A stretch of 64,000 nucleotides of DNA from Saprospiraceae bacterium (GCA_016706365.1 JADJJU010000006.1:310001-374000), one strand, 5' to 3'. Counted from the stretch's first letter, positions 27,013 through 37,399 are shown. Made by a program: numbers and translations. Notes: generated by a model from the letters alone, not told the origin.

Positions 27013-27681
27013 TTAATTGATAGAAAGTAATTCTACTTCAAATACAAGTGTGGAGAAAGGCTTGATTTGTGCACCTGCACCTCTTTCGCCATATGCAAGG
27101 TTGTATGGAATGAATAATTTCCATTTAGACCCTACAGGCATCAATTGTAATGCTTCTACCCAACCCTGGATTACTCCATTTACCGGGAATGTTGCCGGCT
27201 GTCCTCTGTCCACTGAACTGTCGAATACAGTTCCATCGATCAATGTTCCATGATAGTGGGTAGTAACTTTATCAGTTGCTTTAGGCTGCGGACCAGTTCC
27301 GGCTTTCATGATTTCATACTGAAGTCCGCTTGGAAGTGTAACTACACCTGCTCTCTTTGCATTTTCAGCAAGAAAAGCGGCTCCGGCTTCAATATTGCCC
27401 TCAGAACCTTTAGTTGCTTGTTCTTTCATAAATTTTTCTAATATTTGATTTGCCTCCTCGATACTAATTTTAGGAGTGGCTCCACTGATTGCATCAGCCA
27501 GACCAGCACTGACATCATCAGTTTGTACTTTGTCCAATCCCTGTCTTTTAAGATTTTGTCCGACAAGAATGCCGACGCTATAACTCAATGAATCCATTGG
27601 TTTCGATTTGGTTTGTGCTCCGGCAATCTGAAATGTTGATATCAATATACCGGCCGCGATGATTAAATTAGTGATTTTCAT
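27013..27681 (-). CDS. FKBP-type peptidyl-prolyl cis-trans isomerase, exported
   Basis: A proline isomerase and chaperone of 222 residues. A signal sequence (MKITNLIIAAGILISTFQIAGAQ) sends it to the periplasm. The N-terminal dimerisation domain (DSLSYSVGILVGQNLKRQ ... ISIEEANQILEKFM) precedes the catalytic FKBP domain with VTTHYHGTLIDGTVFDSS, PVNGVIQGWVEALQLM, WKLFIPYNLAYGERG and TLVFEVELL. The arrangement is that of FkpA/Mip proteins. It sits 26 bp after the M20 dipeptidase stop on the same strand and ends at a strong terminator, so it is probably transcribed with it. Confidence 0.93.
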   Translation of the reverse strand: MKITNLIIAAGILISTFQIAGAQTKSKPMDSLSYSVGILVGQNLKRQGLDKVQTDDVSAGLADAISGATPKISIEEANQILEKFMKEQATKGSEGNIEAGAAFLAENAKRAGVVTLPSGLQYEIMKAGTGPQPKATDKVTTHYHGTLIDGTVFDSSVDRGQPATFPVNGVIQGWVEALQLMPVGSKWKLFIPYNLAYGERGAGAQIKPFSTLVFEVELLSIN

Positions 27682-27707
27682 TATGATATGATTAAAATGT
27701 GAAAAGC

Positions 27708-29108
27708 TTAATGCGCAGAACCATTGGAAAGTTCAGCGAGGTATTGATAAAAATATGGAATGGTCTCAATTCCTTTATAATAATTGAATAATCCATACTT
27801 TTCATTCGGTGAATGCAAATTGTCAGAATCCAGTCCAAATCCCATTAAAATGGATTTCAGTCCCAATTCTTTCTCAAATAATGCCACTATTGGAATACTT
27901 CCTCCACCTCTTGTCGGAATAGGAGATTTACCATAGGTAGCTTCAATGGCTTTTACAGCAGCTTTAAAAGGAATACTGTCAGTCGGTGTGACTACAGGTT
28001 CTCCACCGTGATGGCTGCTTACCTTAACTTTGACGTAAGGCGGCGCTATTGATTCAAAATGTGCTTTGAAAAGATCTGCAATTTTAACAGAATTCTGATT
28101 GGGCACTAATCTCATAGAGATTCTCGCATTCGCTTTTGCCGGTAAGACGGTTTTAGCACCTTCTCCTATATATCCGCTCCAGATACCATTTACTTCCAAT
28201 GTAGGTCTGATTGAAGTTCTTTCCAGTGAAGAATAACCTTTCTCACCCCAAACTTCAGTTACGCCCAGGTCTTTTTTGTAGTGATTCAGATCAAAGGTAG
28301 CCTTTGCCATTTCAGCGCGTTCCTCATCTGTCACGTTCAGTACATCATCATAAAACCCGGGAATAGTGATATGATTATTCTCATCATGCATGGAGGCGAT
28401 CATTTGAGCAAGTATCGTAGCAGGATTTGCAACCGCACCGCCATAAACTCCACTGTGAAGGTCTCTGTTTGGACCTTGTACTTCTACTTCCATATAAGCC
28501 AGTCCCCTTAAACCTGTTTCCAGGGAAGGAGTATCATTACCAATCATGGATGTATCTGAAATCAATACTACGTCTGCCTGAAGTCTTTCTTTGTTTTGGG
28601 TCACAAAGGTTCCGAGATTATTAGAACCGACTTCTTCTTCACCTTCCAGCATGAACTTAACATTGCAATCCAGTCTGTTATGCTGCATCATCATTTCGAA
28701 AGCCTTGATATGCATATACATTTGACCTTTGTCATCGCATGCACCACGTGCATAGATGGCTCCCTCAGGATGTTCCTCTGTTTTCTTAATTACCGGTTCG
28801 AAAGGAGGGGAGTGCCATAGGTCCAAAGGATCAGGAGGTTGAACATCATAATGGCCATAGACCAAAACAGTTGGCTTTGATGGGTCCAATATTTTTTCAC
28901 CATAAACGATTGGATGGCCGGCAGTTTCGCAAACTTCAACTTTATCTGCACCGGCAGCTTTGAGCTTCTCTGCCACAAATTCCGCTGCTTTGCGAACATC
29001 GCCATTGTATTTGGAATCTGCACTGATAGAAGGAATGCGCAATAGTTCCAGCAATTCTTCAAGAAACCGTTCTTTATTGGTTTCGAGGTAGGGTTTTAGA
29101 GCTTCCAT
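27708..29108 (-). CDS. M20-family dipeptidase/metallopeptidase
   Basis: A cytosolic zinc peptidase of 466 residues, normal for M20 dipeptidases. Metal and catalytic residues can be seen in order: VYGHYDVQPPDP (His and catalytic Asp, residues about 80-91), GACDDKGQ (bridging Asp), MLEGEEEVGS (general-base Glu and Glu ligand), LISDTSM (Asp), and DNLHSPNEKYG (last His). The dimerisation lid lies at about 190-360 with GPNRDLHSGVYGG. It probably degrades dipeptides or related small peptides; substrate range cannot be set from sequence. Upstream lies a repeat and artefact region. Confidence 0.92.
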   Translation of the reverse strand: MEALKPYLETNKERFLEELLELLRIPSISADSKYNGDVRKAAEFVAEKLKAAGADKVEVCETAGHPIVYGEKILDPSKPTVLVYGHYDVQPPDPLDLWHSPPFEPVIKKTEEHPEGAIYARGACDDKGQMYMHIKAFEMMMQHNRLDCNVKFMLEGEEEVGSNNLGTFVTQNKERLQADVVLISDTSMIGNDTPSLETGLRGLAYMEVEVQGPNRDLHSGVYGGAVANPATILAQMIASMHDENNHITIPGFYDDVLNVTDEERAEMAKATFDLNHYKKDLGVTEVWGEKGYSSLERTSIRPTLEVNGIWSGYIGEGAKTVLPAKANARISMRLVPNQNSVKIADLFKAHFESIAPPYVKVKVSSHHGGEPVVTPTDSIPFKAAVKAIEATYGKSPIPTRGGGSIPIVALFEKELGLKSILMGFGLDSDNLHSPNEKYGLFNYYKGIETIPYFYQYLAELSNGSAH

Positions 29109-29246
29109 GTATGTTTTTCTTTTGGTGGCCCGAAATTAAGGAAAATATCCTGAATCGGGAAGGACACGCGATTTAACGATTCAAAAGTAAAAATGGATGC
29201 AACCAAGTTCAAATAATTTTATGTTGTAAATAGGAAGATTCAACTT

Positions 29247-29300
29247 GCTAACAGCCGCTTCTGGCCTCTGGCCCCTAGCTGCTAGCTTTAACAGCCAGAG
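29247..29300. repeat. Dispersed GGCTGTT/CTAGC word, copy near dipeptidase
   Basis: Contains ACAGCCGCTTCTGGCCTCTGG, CCCCTAGCTGCTAGC and AACAGCCAG words in tight order (read in parts). It is the same family as at 12985, 25713, 29911 and 30009. It directly precedes the A-free tract. Confidence 0.6.
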
Positions 29301-29320
29301 CATTAAGCAAAATCTAAAAA

Positions 29321-29890
29321 GTTCCTTTGGGGGTTTTCTTTTTGGGGGGTTGGGGGGGGGGTTTTTTTTTTGTGTTTTTGGGGGGGGGTTTTTTCGCGGG
29401 GGGGGGGGGGGGGGGGGGTTCTTCCCCCCGGTTTGGGTCTTTTTGGGGCCCCTGGCCCCCCCCTTTTGGGGGGGGGTCTGGGGGTTGGGGGGGGGGGGGG
29501 TGGGGGGGGGTGTGTTTTCTTTCCCGCGGGGGGGGGGGGGTTTTTGGGGGGTTTTTTTGGGGGGGGCCCCCCCCCCGTTGGGGGGGGGGGGGGTTTTTGT
29601 TGTGGGGGGGTGGGCCCCCGGGGGGGGGGGGGGGGGGGGGGGGGTGGGGGTTTTTGGGGGGTTTTTTTTTGGGGCCGGCCGTTCCGGGCCTTTGGGGGGG
29701 TTTGTTGGGGGGGTGGGGCGGGGGGGGGTTTTTTTTTTTGGGGGGGGGGCCCTTTTTTGTTTTGGGGGGGGGGGCCCCGGTTTTTTTTTTGGGGGGGGTT
29801 TTTTTTTTTTGTTTTGGGGGTTTCCCGGGGGGGGGGGGGGGGGTTTTTGGGGGGGGTTTTGGTTTTTGGGGGGTTTGGGGCCTTTGGTTT
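29321..29890. other. 570-base A-free G/T-run tract, probable assembly or base-calling artefact
   Basis: No A occurs on the plus strand from 29321 to 29890. The sequence is long runs of G (up to over 20) and T, with minor C blocks. All three plus frames and one minus frame stay open over it, giving only Gly/Phe/Val/Trp- or Pro/Lys-rich strings that are not proteins. It begins and ends abruptly between normal repeats. A failed consensus over a hard repeat is the best explanation. If real, it would be a huge set of G-quadruplex motifs. Confidence 0.85.
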
Positions 29891-29910
29891 AAACTCTAAC
29901 TTATAACTCA

Positions 29911-30045
29911 AAACTGGCTGTTAGCCAGAAGCCAGAAGCTAGAAGCCAGAAGCCATTATTTGAAGTCTATATCATGAGGGCAAGGTAATTTCCACCTCAC
30001 ATCAGCTGCGGGCCAGAGGCCAGGAGCTAGGAGCTAGAGGCTGCT
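29911..30045. repeat. Dispersed GCCAGAAGC/GGAGCTAG repeats downstream of mutS2
   Basis: 29911-29955 has GGCTGTTAGCCAGAAGCC followed by further AGAAGCC/TAGAAGC units; 30009-30045 has GGCCAGAGGCCAGGAGCTAG and similar. They are members of the same intergenic word family as above and flank the artefact tract on its mutS2 side. Confidence 0.7.
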
Positions 30046-30066
30046 GTTTGAAACCAGCGAGCTGCT

Positions 30067-32452
30067 TTACATTTTAAGATCAGCAATCGTAATTCCATCT
30101 CCTCCATCTTCAGGTTGTGGATGTCTGACTGTTTTGACAAAGTCGAATTCCAGCAGCTTTTGGCGAACGGCTTTTTTCAAGACTCCATCGCCTTTTCCGT
30201 GAAGAATCTCTAATTTAGAAGCACTTGATAAGGCAGCCTGGTCCAGGAAACTTTCTACTCTTTTCAGAGCTTCATCTTTGCGGAATCCACGAATGTCAAT
30301 TTTGGTCTCAAATTTGGAATTTGATTCTACAGTGTCAATGCTTACATTTTTACTGCGATTGATTTCAAGTGGTGTATTGATAGAAATTAAATCTTTTAAT
30401 GGAACCTGCATACGCAGATCCCCCATGAGAATAGTAGCAGTTTTTTTATCAATGGACTCAATCACTCCTGTAGATGATCCATTTCGCATTTTAACCGGGC
30501 TTCCCTTTTCCAGAGGTTTAGTATTTTGAATGACTTCCGCTTTAGCTACCACTTCACTAATAGCTTTATAATCCTTCGAAATCTCGTCTCTTTGTCTTTT
30601 CCGCTTTTGCAGAACCTCTTGTGCCTTAGTAACGTCCTTGCTGTTTTTAAGCTCATTGATGATTTTATTGAGTTCATGGTTTTCTCTTTCCATGCGTTGC
30701 AACTCAACTTCCTTGATCTCCATTTTTAGCTTTTTACGGCGCACTTCATGGTCTCTCTGTACTTGTTCATAATTTGCTATCAAGCGATTAAGCATTTTTT
30801 CTTTTGTAGACAGATCAGCTAGCTTCTCTTCCACCTCAGATTTCTCTCGCTGAAGGTCAATTAACAAATCATCCACTTCATTTTCCTTTTCACCAGCCTT
30901 TTTTCTTGCATAGGTGATAACATTCTCAGGTAAGCCACTTTTATTAGCTATTTCAAAGGCATATGAACTTCCTGGCTTGCCAATCCTGAACTGGAAAGTC
31001 GGCTTTAGATTTTCCTGATCAAAAGTCATTGCCGCATTGACAAGTCCTTTTTGATGAAATGCAAACAACTTTAAATTAGAATAGTGGGTGGTAATAATTC
31101 CCCAGGACTTTTTGTGGTTCAGATCTTTTAATATGGCCTCCGCAATAGCTCCACCCATTTTAGGATCAGTTCCTGAACCAAATTCATCCATGAGAATCAA
31201 TGTGTTATCATCTGCCACCTCAAGAATCTGTTTCATGTTCTGCAAATGAGAACTATAGGTACTCAGGTCTTCTTCAATCGATTGTTGATCCCCAATATCT
31301 GCAAAGAATTTTTTGAAAATTCCCATTTCAGAAAAGCCCTGCATGGGAACTAGCATTCCACATTGAACCATTATTTGCAGCAATCCCGTGGCTTTCATGG
31401 TGATGGATTTACCACCGGCATTGGGACCGCTCAGCAACACTAAACGATTAGGAGCATGCAGATCGAGATCAAATGGGATCGTACTTTTATCACTTTGCTT
31501 ATTTTTCAAATAGAGCAAAGGATGCCTTGCTCCAAATACTTTAAAAGCAGGTCTGTTATGCAGTATCGGTTTCATTCCTTCATACTGAAATGCAAGTCTG
31601 GCCTTTGCCTGAATAAGATCCAATGTGCTGATAATAGCTTCGCAATCATTCAGATAATCCAGATTGGGTCTGAAAACTGCACTTAGCAACTGAAGTATCT
31701 TATATATTTCTTTTTTCTCTTCAATAAAGAGTGAAAACAAAGCATTATTGATCACAATCAATTCATCCGGTTCGATATAGACCGTTTTACCGGTAGCCGA
31801 TTCATCATGAATGATACCGCTGATCTGACGCTTAAATTCAGCGGGAACACTAAATACACGACGACCATTTCGTATGCTTTCTCCGCTCTCAGAAAGCCAT
31901 CCTTTTTGGCGATAGTGGGTCGTTAATTGACGAAATACCTTTTCGATCTCACCGCCTTTGGACTGAATTTGCTTCCTGATTCTTACCAAATCATCAGAAG
32001 CATCTGAACGAACCCTCACCATCAGGTCCAATTACTCTGTCAATACTCTTAATAAGCTCTGGCTTTTCCTCCAGTGACGAGATTATTACATACAATTCTT
32101 TAAATTCAACTCTTCGGGGAGGAGAGAAGTACTTGTGTACTGCAGTAATGTTTTGCAATAATCTTTTTATAATCAAAAAGCTCTCCAGTGAAAGAACATA
32201 ACCTTCAATGTGAACATGGCTGATTTCTTCATTTAGCGGGTCGTAACCGACCAAAGGAAGTGCATTATTTTGAACTATAGCCTCTTTAAATTCAGCAACT
32301 TGATTGAGACTTGTCTGGATTTCTTCATAATCAGTGCCAGGCATCATTTCCATACACCTGACCTTGCCTGGTTCGCCTAAACAGTAATTTTCCAACAAAT
32401 GTAAAATCTTATCAAACTCTACCTTATGGATGAAATCTCCATATACTTCCAT
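30067..32452 (-). CDS. mutS2: MutS2-family ATPase with Smr nuclease domain (one frameshift)
   Basis: A DNA- or ribosome-acting MutS2 protein, about 794 residues after correction. N-terminal helices (HLLENYCLGEPGKVRC) lie in the frame 31994-32452. The main part has Walker A LLSGPNAGGKSITMKA, Walker B TLILMDEFGSGTDP, the signature STYSSHLQNM, a long coiled coil (about 390-520) and a C-terminal Smr domain (IDIRGFRKDEALKRVE, LEILHGKGDGVLK). Removing one base from the GGG at 32013-32015 joins DRVIGPDGEVRSDASDDLVR across the break. MutS2 suppresses recombination or rescues collided ribosomes in other bacteria. The shift is most likely a sequence error. Confidence 0.92.
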
Positions 32453-32613
32453 GATTCATTGTTTTGGATATCGGGACAAAAATAGTCCATTAGATCGGAT
32501 AACGAAACAATAGCTGTTCGCGCTTAGTTCAGAGGGATAGACATTCTAATTTTTTATTTAATAACTCGAAGAATTATAAACCTATATCTTTAAGCCATCC
32601 AATCACTGTTATT

Positions 32614-33693
32614 ATGTCCGGTAGTTCTTTTGGTACTTTATTCAAAATAAGCACATTTGGTGAATCTCATGGCTCCGGAATAGGGGTGGTGATTGATGGT
32701 TGTCCTGCAGGCCTGACAATTTCACAAAATGATATTCAGCAAGAGTTGGATCGTCGCAGACCGGGTCAAAGTTCTATTGTTACTCAAAGAAAAGAAAGTG
32801 ATACAGTCAAGATTCTTTCCGGGATCTGGAATAATCAGACTCTGGGAACTCCTATTGCATTAATCATTATGAATGAGGATCATATTTCTGCAGATTATGA
32901 TCAGATCAAAGGTACATTTCGTCCATCTCATGGGGATTTCACATGGCAGACAAAGTTTGGACTCAGAGACTATAGGGGAGGAGGCAGGTCATCAGCCCGT
33001 GAGACCGCTGCCAGAGTTGCTGCAGGAGCTATTGCTTCAAAATTAATTGCTCATTACGGTATTGAAATCCTGAGTTTCGTTCAGCAAGTGAGCAGCATTT
33101 CTGTTCCTGAATATTTTTCCGGATTTTCAAAAGAAGATATTGAAAAAAATATCATCCGTTGTCCGGATCCGGAGACTGCAGAGAAAATGATCGCATTCAT
33201 TGAAAAGATTCGCGATGAAGGAGATACGATTGGTGGTATTGTTAAAACCATAATCCGAAATTGTCCCGTAGGATTAGGTGAGCCGGTATTTGATAAATTG
33301 CATGCAGATCTGGGAAAAGCCATGTTGAGTATCAATGCTTGTAAAGGATTTGAGATTGGTTCAGGATTTCAATCGATTCAATTAAAGGGATCTCAGCATA
33401 ATGATGAGTTTTATCAGGATGGAGATCATGTCAAAACAAAAACAAATCACAGCGGGGGAATTCAGGGCGGTATCTCCAATGGCATGGACATAGTTTTCAG
33501 TTCTGTATTCAAACCTGTAGCGACTATTATGCAAACACAAACTACTATTGATCTGGAAGGTCAATCAGTTGAACTCAAAGCAAAAGGAAGACACGACCCA
33601 TGTGTACTACCTCGCGCAGTTCCAATCGTTGATGCTATGGCCGCGTTGGTCATGGCAGATCATTTACTAAGAACACGATCCAATAAATTATGA
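32614..33693 (+). CDS. aroC: Chorismate synthase
   Basis: Forms chorismate from 5-enolpyruvylshikimate-3-phosphate with reduced FMN, the last shikimate-pathway step. The 359-residue protein has all signatures: FGESHGSGIGVVIDGCPAG near the N-terminus, RPSHGDFTWQTKFGLRDYRG, GGRSSARETAARVAAGAIA, and GRHDPCVLPRAVPIVDAMAA near the C-terminus. ATG at 32614 is clear. It overlaps the next gene by four bases (ATGA at 33690), so the nuclease-like gene is translated with it. Confidence 0.97.
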   Translation: MSGSSFGTLFKISTFGESHGSGIGVVIDGCPAGLTISQNDIQQELDRRRPGQSSIVTQRKESDTVKILSGIWNNQTLGTPIALIIMNEDHISADYDQIKGTFRPSHGDFTWQTKFGLRDYRGGGRSSARETAARVAAGAIASKLIAHYGIEILSFVQQVSSISVPEYFSGFSKEDIEKNIIRCPDPETAEKMIAFIEKIRDEGDTIGGIVKTIIRNCPVGLGEPVFDKLHADLGKAMLSINACKGFEIGSGFQSIQLKGSQHNDEFYQDGDHVKTKTNHSGGIQGGISNGMDIVFSSVFKPVATIMQTQTTIDLEGQSVELKAKGRHDPCVLPRAVPIVDAMAALVMADHLLRTRSNKL

Positions 33694-34693
33694 GATTTTT
33701 TAAACCAATTTTCGTTTTCGCTTTTATTTCAATTTCATTCTTACATCTTCAGGGCCAATCCTCTTTTCAGGTAGCTTTTTACAATGTGGAGAATCTCTTT
33801 GATACCATTTCAGATCCCAATAAGTTAGATACAGAGTTTATCCCAGGAACAAAAACCGACTGGAACTCAGTAAGATACTGGAAAAAACAGCAGGATTTGT
33901 CTGCCGTTTTTGATTCTATGGAATGGCCTGAAATAATTGGAGTCAGTGAAATAGAAAACGCCACTGTCCTGAAGGATTTGTGCAAAACTATCAAGGATAA
34001 AAAGTATGATTACGTCCACTATGATGCCCCGGACATGAGAGGTATTGATGTAGGATTGTTGTATCAGCCCAGATTTATGAAAATATTTAGTTCTAAAAAT
34101 TATATGTGGCCTTCAAGATGGAGATTCCTGATTCCTACCGTGATATCCTTTATGTAGAGGGCAGGATCAAATCAGGGGGAGACACGCTGCATATTTTTGT
34201 TAACCACTGGCCTTCTCGCAGGGGAGGAGAAACAGAATCTGAAAAGAACAGAATTGCGGCAGCCAAAGTATTGAAGACTTTTATTGAACAACTCTGGATT
34301 GCGAATCCGAATGCATCAATAATCGTGATGGGGGATTTCAATGACGAACCTAGTAATCATAGTATTGCGAACGAACTACTGATGGCATCCCATCCGGCTA
34401 AAGAAATTAATCTATTCAATCTGGCATATCAGGATCATGTGGCAGGTAAAGGTTCATATAATTTCCGCGGAAAATGGAATATGCTGGATCAGATCATTGT
34501 AAGTAAATCTCTTTCTGACAATTCAGGAATCTGGCAAGTCGGATCATTTGAAGTATTCCGCAGAGAATTTATGGTCTATAAAGGTGATAAATATGGTGAT
34601 GCTCCCAATCGTACTTATGGCGGTCCCATTTATTATGGTGGTATTAGTGATCATTTTCCGGTTAGAGTTAAGGTAGAGAGAAGAGGTAGATGA
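33690..34693 (+). CDS. Endonuclease/exonuclease/phosphatase-family protein, exported (one frameshift)
   Basis: A Mg2+-dependent phosphoesterase-fold protein, about 334 residues after correction. The signal peptide is MRFFKPIFVFAFISISFLHLQGQ. Motifs follow in order: FQVAFYNVENLFDT (Asn), GVSEIENATVL (catalytic Glu), FVNHWPSRRGGE (His), VMGDFNDEPSN (Asp/Asn), LDQIIVS and GISDHFPVRV (final Asp-His). The first frame ends at 34157. Adding one A to the A5 run at 34095-34099 joins KIFSSKKLYVAFKMEIPDSY. It is coupled to aroC by ATGA. It probably cleaves extracellular nucleic acid or phosphodiesters; the substrate is unknown. Confidence 0.87.
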
Positions 34694-34742
34694 AAGTTGA
34701 AAGTTGAAAGGAAAGGTATAAGTAGTAAGTAGTAAGTAGTAA
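34692..34742. repeat. Heptamer/hexamer simple repeats after the nuclease gene
   Basis: GAAAGTT units followed by three to four AAGTAGT units, the reverse complement of the TTTCAAC array at 10203-10254 plus a second simple unit. Non-coding. Confidence 0.7.
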
Positions 34743-34797
34743 CAGAAATCACCTTATCTGTTACTCTATTTATTTTCTTTGGTTTTATTCGTGTCTT

Positions 34798-35208
34798 TTA
34801 GTGTAATTCGTGGATAATAAGTCCTTCTTGCATCGAGCTTTTATTAATTGTGAAATGAAAATAGACGCTACCAGCACCATAGGCCACAAAATCATATACA
34901 TCAAAAGTATAACCGCAATTAAAGTAGGGAAAAACAAATTCCACTAAGACACATAAAATAATACTGAGTCCTATTACACGGAAGTTATCCAATATATGGT
35001 TATTGTTTTTCAAGATTAATCTTCTCTCCTGCAAATAAGCTCCCAAAACAATTGGCAGAAATAAAGATGGATCCAGATAATTATCTGCGAATGACATATG
35101 GATCAACAATCCCCGTTGTAGAATCTGATGGATAATAAAAAGGATCAGCACTGAATAAAACCAGGGTGATTTTATAATATTCCATTTTTCAGATCGAGAA
35201 GTATTCAT
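34798..35208 (-). CDS. Small conserved membrane protein (Bacteroidota)
   Basis: A 136-residue protein with four hydrophobic segments (FYSVLILFIIHQILQRGLLI, LFLPIVLGAYLQ, VIGLSIILCVLVEFVFPYF, VYDFVAYGAGSVYFHF). The Asp in NYLDPSLFLP and the DVYDFVAYGAG motif are typical of a Bacteroidota family often labelled 'magnesium citrate secondary transporter', which the small size does not support. It is the third gene of the yidC unit, starting 3 bp after the stop of the 87-residue gene. Function unknown. Confidence 0.6.
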   Translation of the reverse strand: MNTSRSEKWNIIKSPWFYSVLILFIIHQILQRGLLIHMSFADNYLDPSLFLPIVLGAYLQERRLILKNNNHILDNFRVIGLSIILCVLVEFVFPYFNCGYTFDVYDFVAYGAGSVYFHFTINKSSMQEGLIIHELH

Positions 35209-35211
35209 CTT

Positions 35212-35475
35212 CTACAAGGCCAGAAAAACCAGCGTAACAAGAATAAAAAGTAGAACAGGTGATAAAATAATGGCAAAAATCAATGCGATTATTTTGCCCA
35301 AGTATTTCAAAGAACCAATCATCCAATGTTCGCCCTCCACCGGGGCGAGCCAAAGCATAATTTGTTTCCACTGAAAATTTAACCAATACAGGAATGAGGA
35401 AATAAAAGATCTTTCAGGATCTTCAGAGCCTCTGATGCTTAATTTTACCTTGCTTTTATCTCTATCAGGTTCCAA
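35212..35475 (-). CDS. Small membrane protein in the yidC operon
   Basis: An 87-residue protein with a charged N-terminus (MEPDRDKSKVKLSIRGSEDP) and one or two hydrophobic segments (YLGKIIALIFAIILSPVLLF, ILVTLVFLAL) at the C-terminus. It begins 4 bp after the yidC stop, so it is translated with it. I recognise no family. A role near YidC in membrane insertion is possible but only inferred from position. Confidence 0.6.
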   Translation of the reverse strand: MEPDRDKSKVKLSIRGSEDPERSFISSFLYWLNFQWKQIMLWLAPVEGEHWMIGSLKYLGKIIALIFAIILSPVLLFILVTLVFLAL

Positions 35476-35479
35476 GAAT

Positions 35480-37363
35480 TTATTTTTTCGCCTTTTTCTC
35501 AGCTTGAATTCGCTGCTGATCTTTCATAACCTGCTCCAATCTGGCACCAAATCCTGATTTCTTCTTGGGTTTCTTCTTGTTTTCATCAAGCTCCCGTCGG
35601 ATCTTTTCATGATTGATCAGATAATTCTTGGTGATTAATATCTGTCCGATGTTCAACACATTACTGAAGAACAGATAGCAAGCCAAACCTGCAGCAAAGC
35701 TGTTAAAGAAGAATAAGAACATGATAGGCATCAAATACTGCATGTAAACCATAGCAGGATTCATGGCACTCATATCCATCATTTTGGAATTGTAATATGT
35801 ATAAGCAATTGTAGTTCCGGCCCAAAGAAGCGTAAATAAACTTACGTGCGCTCCATAGAATGGAATCTCAAAGGGCAGATACATAAATACGTCATAAGAA
35901 GAAAGGTCGGTTGCCCAGAGGAATCCTTCCTGCCTGAATTCAATTGCTGCAGGGAAGAATCGGTACAAGGCAAACCAAATAGGCATTTGTGCCACCATAG
36001 GAAGACAACCTCCCAATGGATTTACACCAAATTCCCTGTAAATTTTCATTGTTTCGACCTGAAGCTGCTGAGGATCATCCTTGTATTTTTCTTTCAGGCC
36101 TGCCATTTCAGGTTTTAGAGAAGACATTTTTGACTGACTCAGCAACATCTTATAAGTCAACGGAGAAAGTGCAAGTTTAACCAACAGAGTCAACAACAGG
36201 ATGACAATACCGGCGCTGCCAATAAAGCTCGACAGAAAATCAAAAATAGGTCTGATGATCCATCTGTTAATTGAACCGAAGATACTTGAACCGTAAGGTA
36301 TGATATCTTCCAAATAAACGTCGTAAGCACGTAATCTTTTGAATTCATTAGGCCCCAGGTACATATCCATTGCAAAGCTTGGATTGGCAGGACTCAATGG
36401 AATCTTCACCTCGGTTGTTACAAGTTTGAGATTCTCTGAAGAATCAGAAAGCATTCTGGTGGTAAACTTCCCATGTCCGAAAGCTGATTTTGCTATTAAA
36501 CTGGAATTGAAAAACTGATTTGCGTGTGAAAACCACTTAACATCCTGCTCATCCACTATTGCTTCATCATCCGATCTGCAGGAACAATAATCAGGACTTT
36601 CGTCTACCGCCCGGTAATATACTGTTGAATAAGTTTTTTCAAAATCTTCATTGTATTCCAATTTCTGGAGATAATTATCCCATTTAAGATCAATCTCTTT
36701 AACATCATCATTCCAGGCACTCTGCAGATTTTCTATAGATACTGTATATGCAATATTATATGACCCCGGCTCGATGGAATATGTTTGGATAAATCGTCCT
36801 CCCGTAGACGCTGTTGCAATAAATTTGATGCTTTGAGCTGTCTTTTCAACCGAGTAGAATAGGTTTTCAGAAGATACTGCTGCAGCCTGTGTGCCCAGAA
36901 GTGGAAGTTTATATGCGAATGAGTTTTTAGGATCATTCATGAATTTCAGGGGAATCTTTTTCTCTATGTTCTTTTTTTCCTGAATGATTTTTTGATATTC
37001 CTTTAATTCTACCTCCCTGACATTAGCTCCTTTATTGGAGAATACCACAACGAAAACATCATTTTCAAGTGTGTCCAATTTTTCTGTACCTGAAGCGCTA
37101 TTTGCAAAAATTCCAAATTTAAGTTCCAGATCCTTATTGACCAAGGTCTGGCGAAGGCTGTCTGATATTGGTTCATCTCCTATACCTGTTAAAGTATCAG
37201 GTTTTTGAGCAATTGCCGGTTCCTGTGGGCTTGTTTTTGCAAGTGAGTCTTGTTCAAGCTTTTGCTGCTCTGTCAGTTCATCTGAACCAGAGTTATTGAA
37301 TTGAGCCCAAACAAAAAACAAGATAAATATGAGTACTAATCCAATTCCGGTACTGCGATCCAT
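35480..37363 (-). CDS. yidC: Membrane protein insertase YidC
   Basis: Inserts and folds inner-membrane proteins, alone or with SecYEG. The 627-residue length matches Bacteroidota YidC. The N-terminal membrane anchor is TGIGLVLIFILFFVWAQF, then a large periplasmic beta-sandwich domain (residues about 60-350) and the conserved five-helix core starting near YGSSIFGSINRWI. It includes VKLALSPLTYKMLLSQSKM and GCLPMVAQMPIWFALYRFFP. The C-terminal tail is strongly basic (KKPKKKSGFGARLEQ ... KKAKK), suited to ribosome binding. It leads a three-gene unit on the minus strand. A -7 box lies upstream. Confidence 0.96.
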   Translation of the reverse strand: MDRSTGIGLVLIFILFFVWAQFNNSGSDELTEQQKLEQDSLAKTSPQEPAIAQKPDTLTGIGDEPISDSLRQTLVNKDLELKFGIFANSASGTEKLDTLENDVFVVVFSNKGANVREVELKEYQKIIQEKKNIEKKIPLKFMNDPKNSFAYKLPLLGTQAAAVSSENLFYSVEKTAQSIKFIATASTGGRFIQTYSIEPGSYNIAYTVSIENLQSAWNDDVKEIDLKWDNYLQKLEYNEDFEKTYSTVYYRAVDESPDYCSCRSDDEAIVDEQDVKWFSHANQFFNSSLIAKSAFGHGKFTTRMLSDSSENLKLVTTEVKIPLSPANPSFAMDMYLGPNEFKRLRAYDVYLEDIIPYGSSIFGSINRWIIRPIFDFLSSFIGSAGIVILLLTLLVKLALSPLTYKMLLSQSKMSSLKPEMAGLKEKYKDDPQQLQVETMKIYREFGVNPLGGCLPMVAQMPIWFALYRFFPAAIEFRQEGFLWATDLSSYDVFMYLPFEIPFYGAHVSLFTLLWAGTTIAYTYYNSKMMDMSAMNPAMVYMQYLMPIMFLFFFNSFAAGLACYLFFSNVLNIGQILITKNYLINHEKIRRELDENKKKPKKKSGFGARLEQVMKDQQRIQAEKKAKK

Positions 37364-37391
37364 TTTAGTTATATTCTGTTAAAAAACGAAG

Positions 37392-37399
37392 CCAAATGT
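37392..37399 (-). promoter_or_regulatory. -7 element upstream of yidC
   Basis: Read on the minus strand, TACATTTG matches TAnnTTTG and lies 28 bp before the yidC ATG. The -33 box is not clear. Confidence 0.45.

Noticed and set aside
29245..29911. Gly-rich and Pro/Lys-rich frames of 180-215 residues
   Set aside because: All come from the A-free G/T tract; their composition follows from base runs and three overlapping frames are open together.
31994..32452. Separate small gene before mutS2
   Set aside because: It is the N-terminus of MutS2; removing one G joins the frames.
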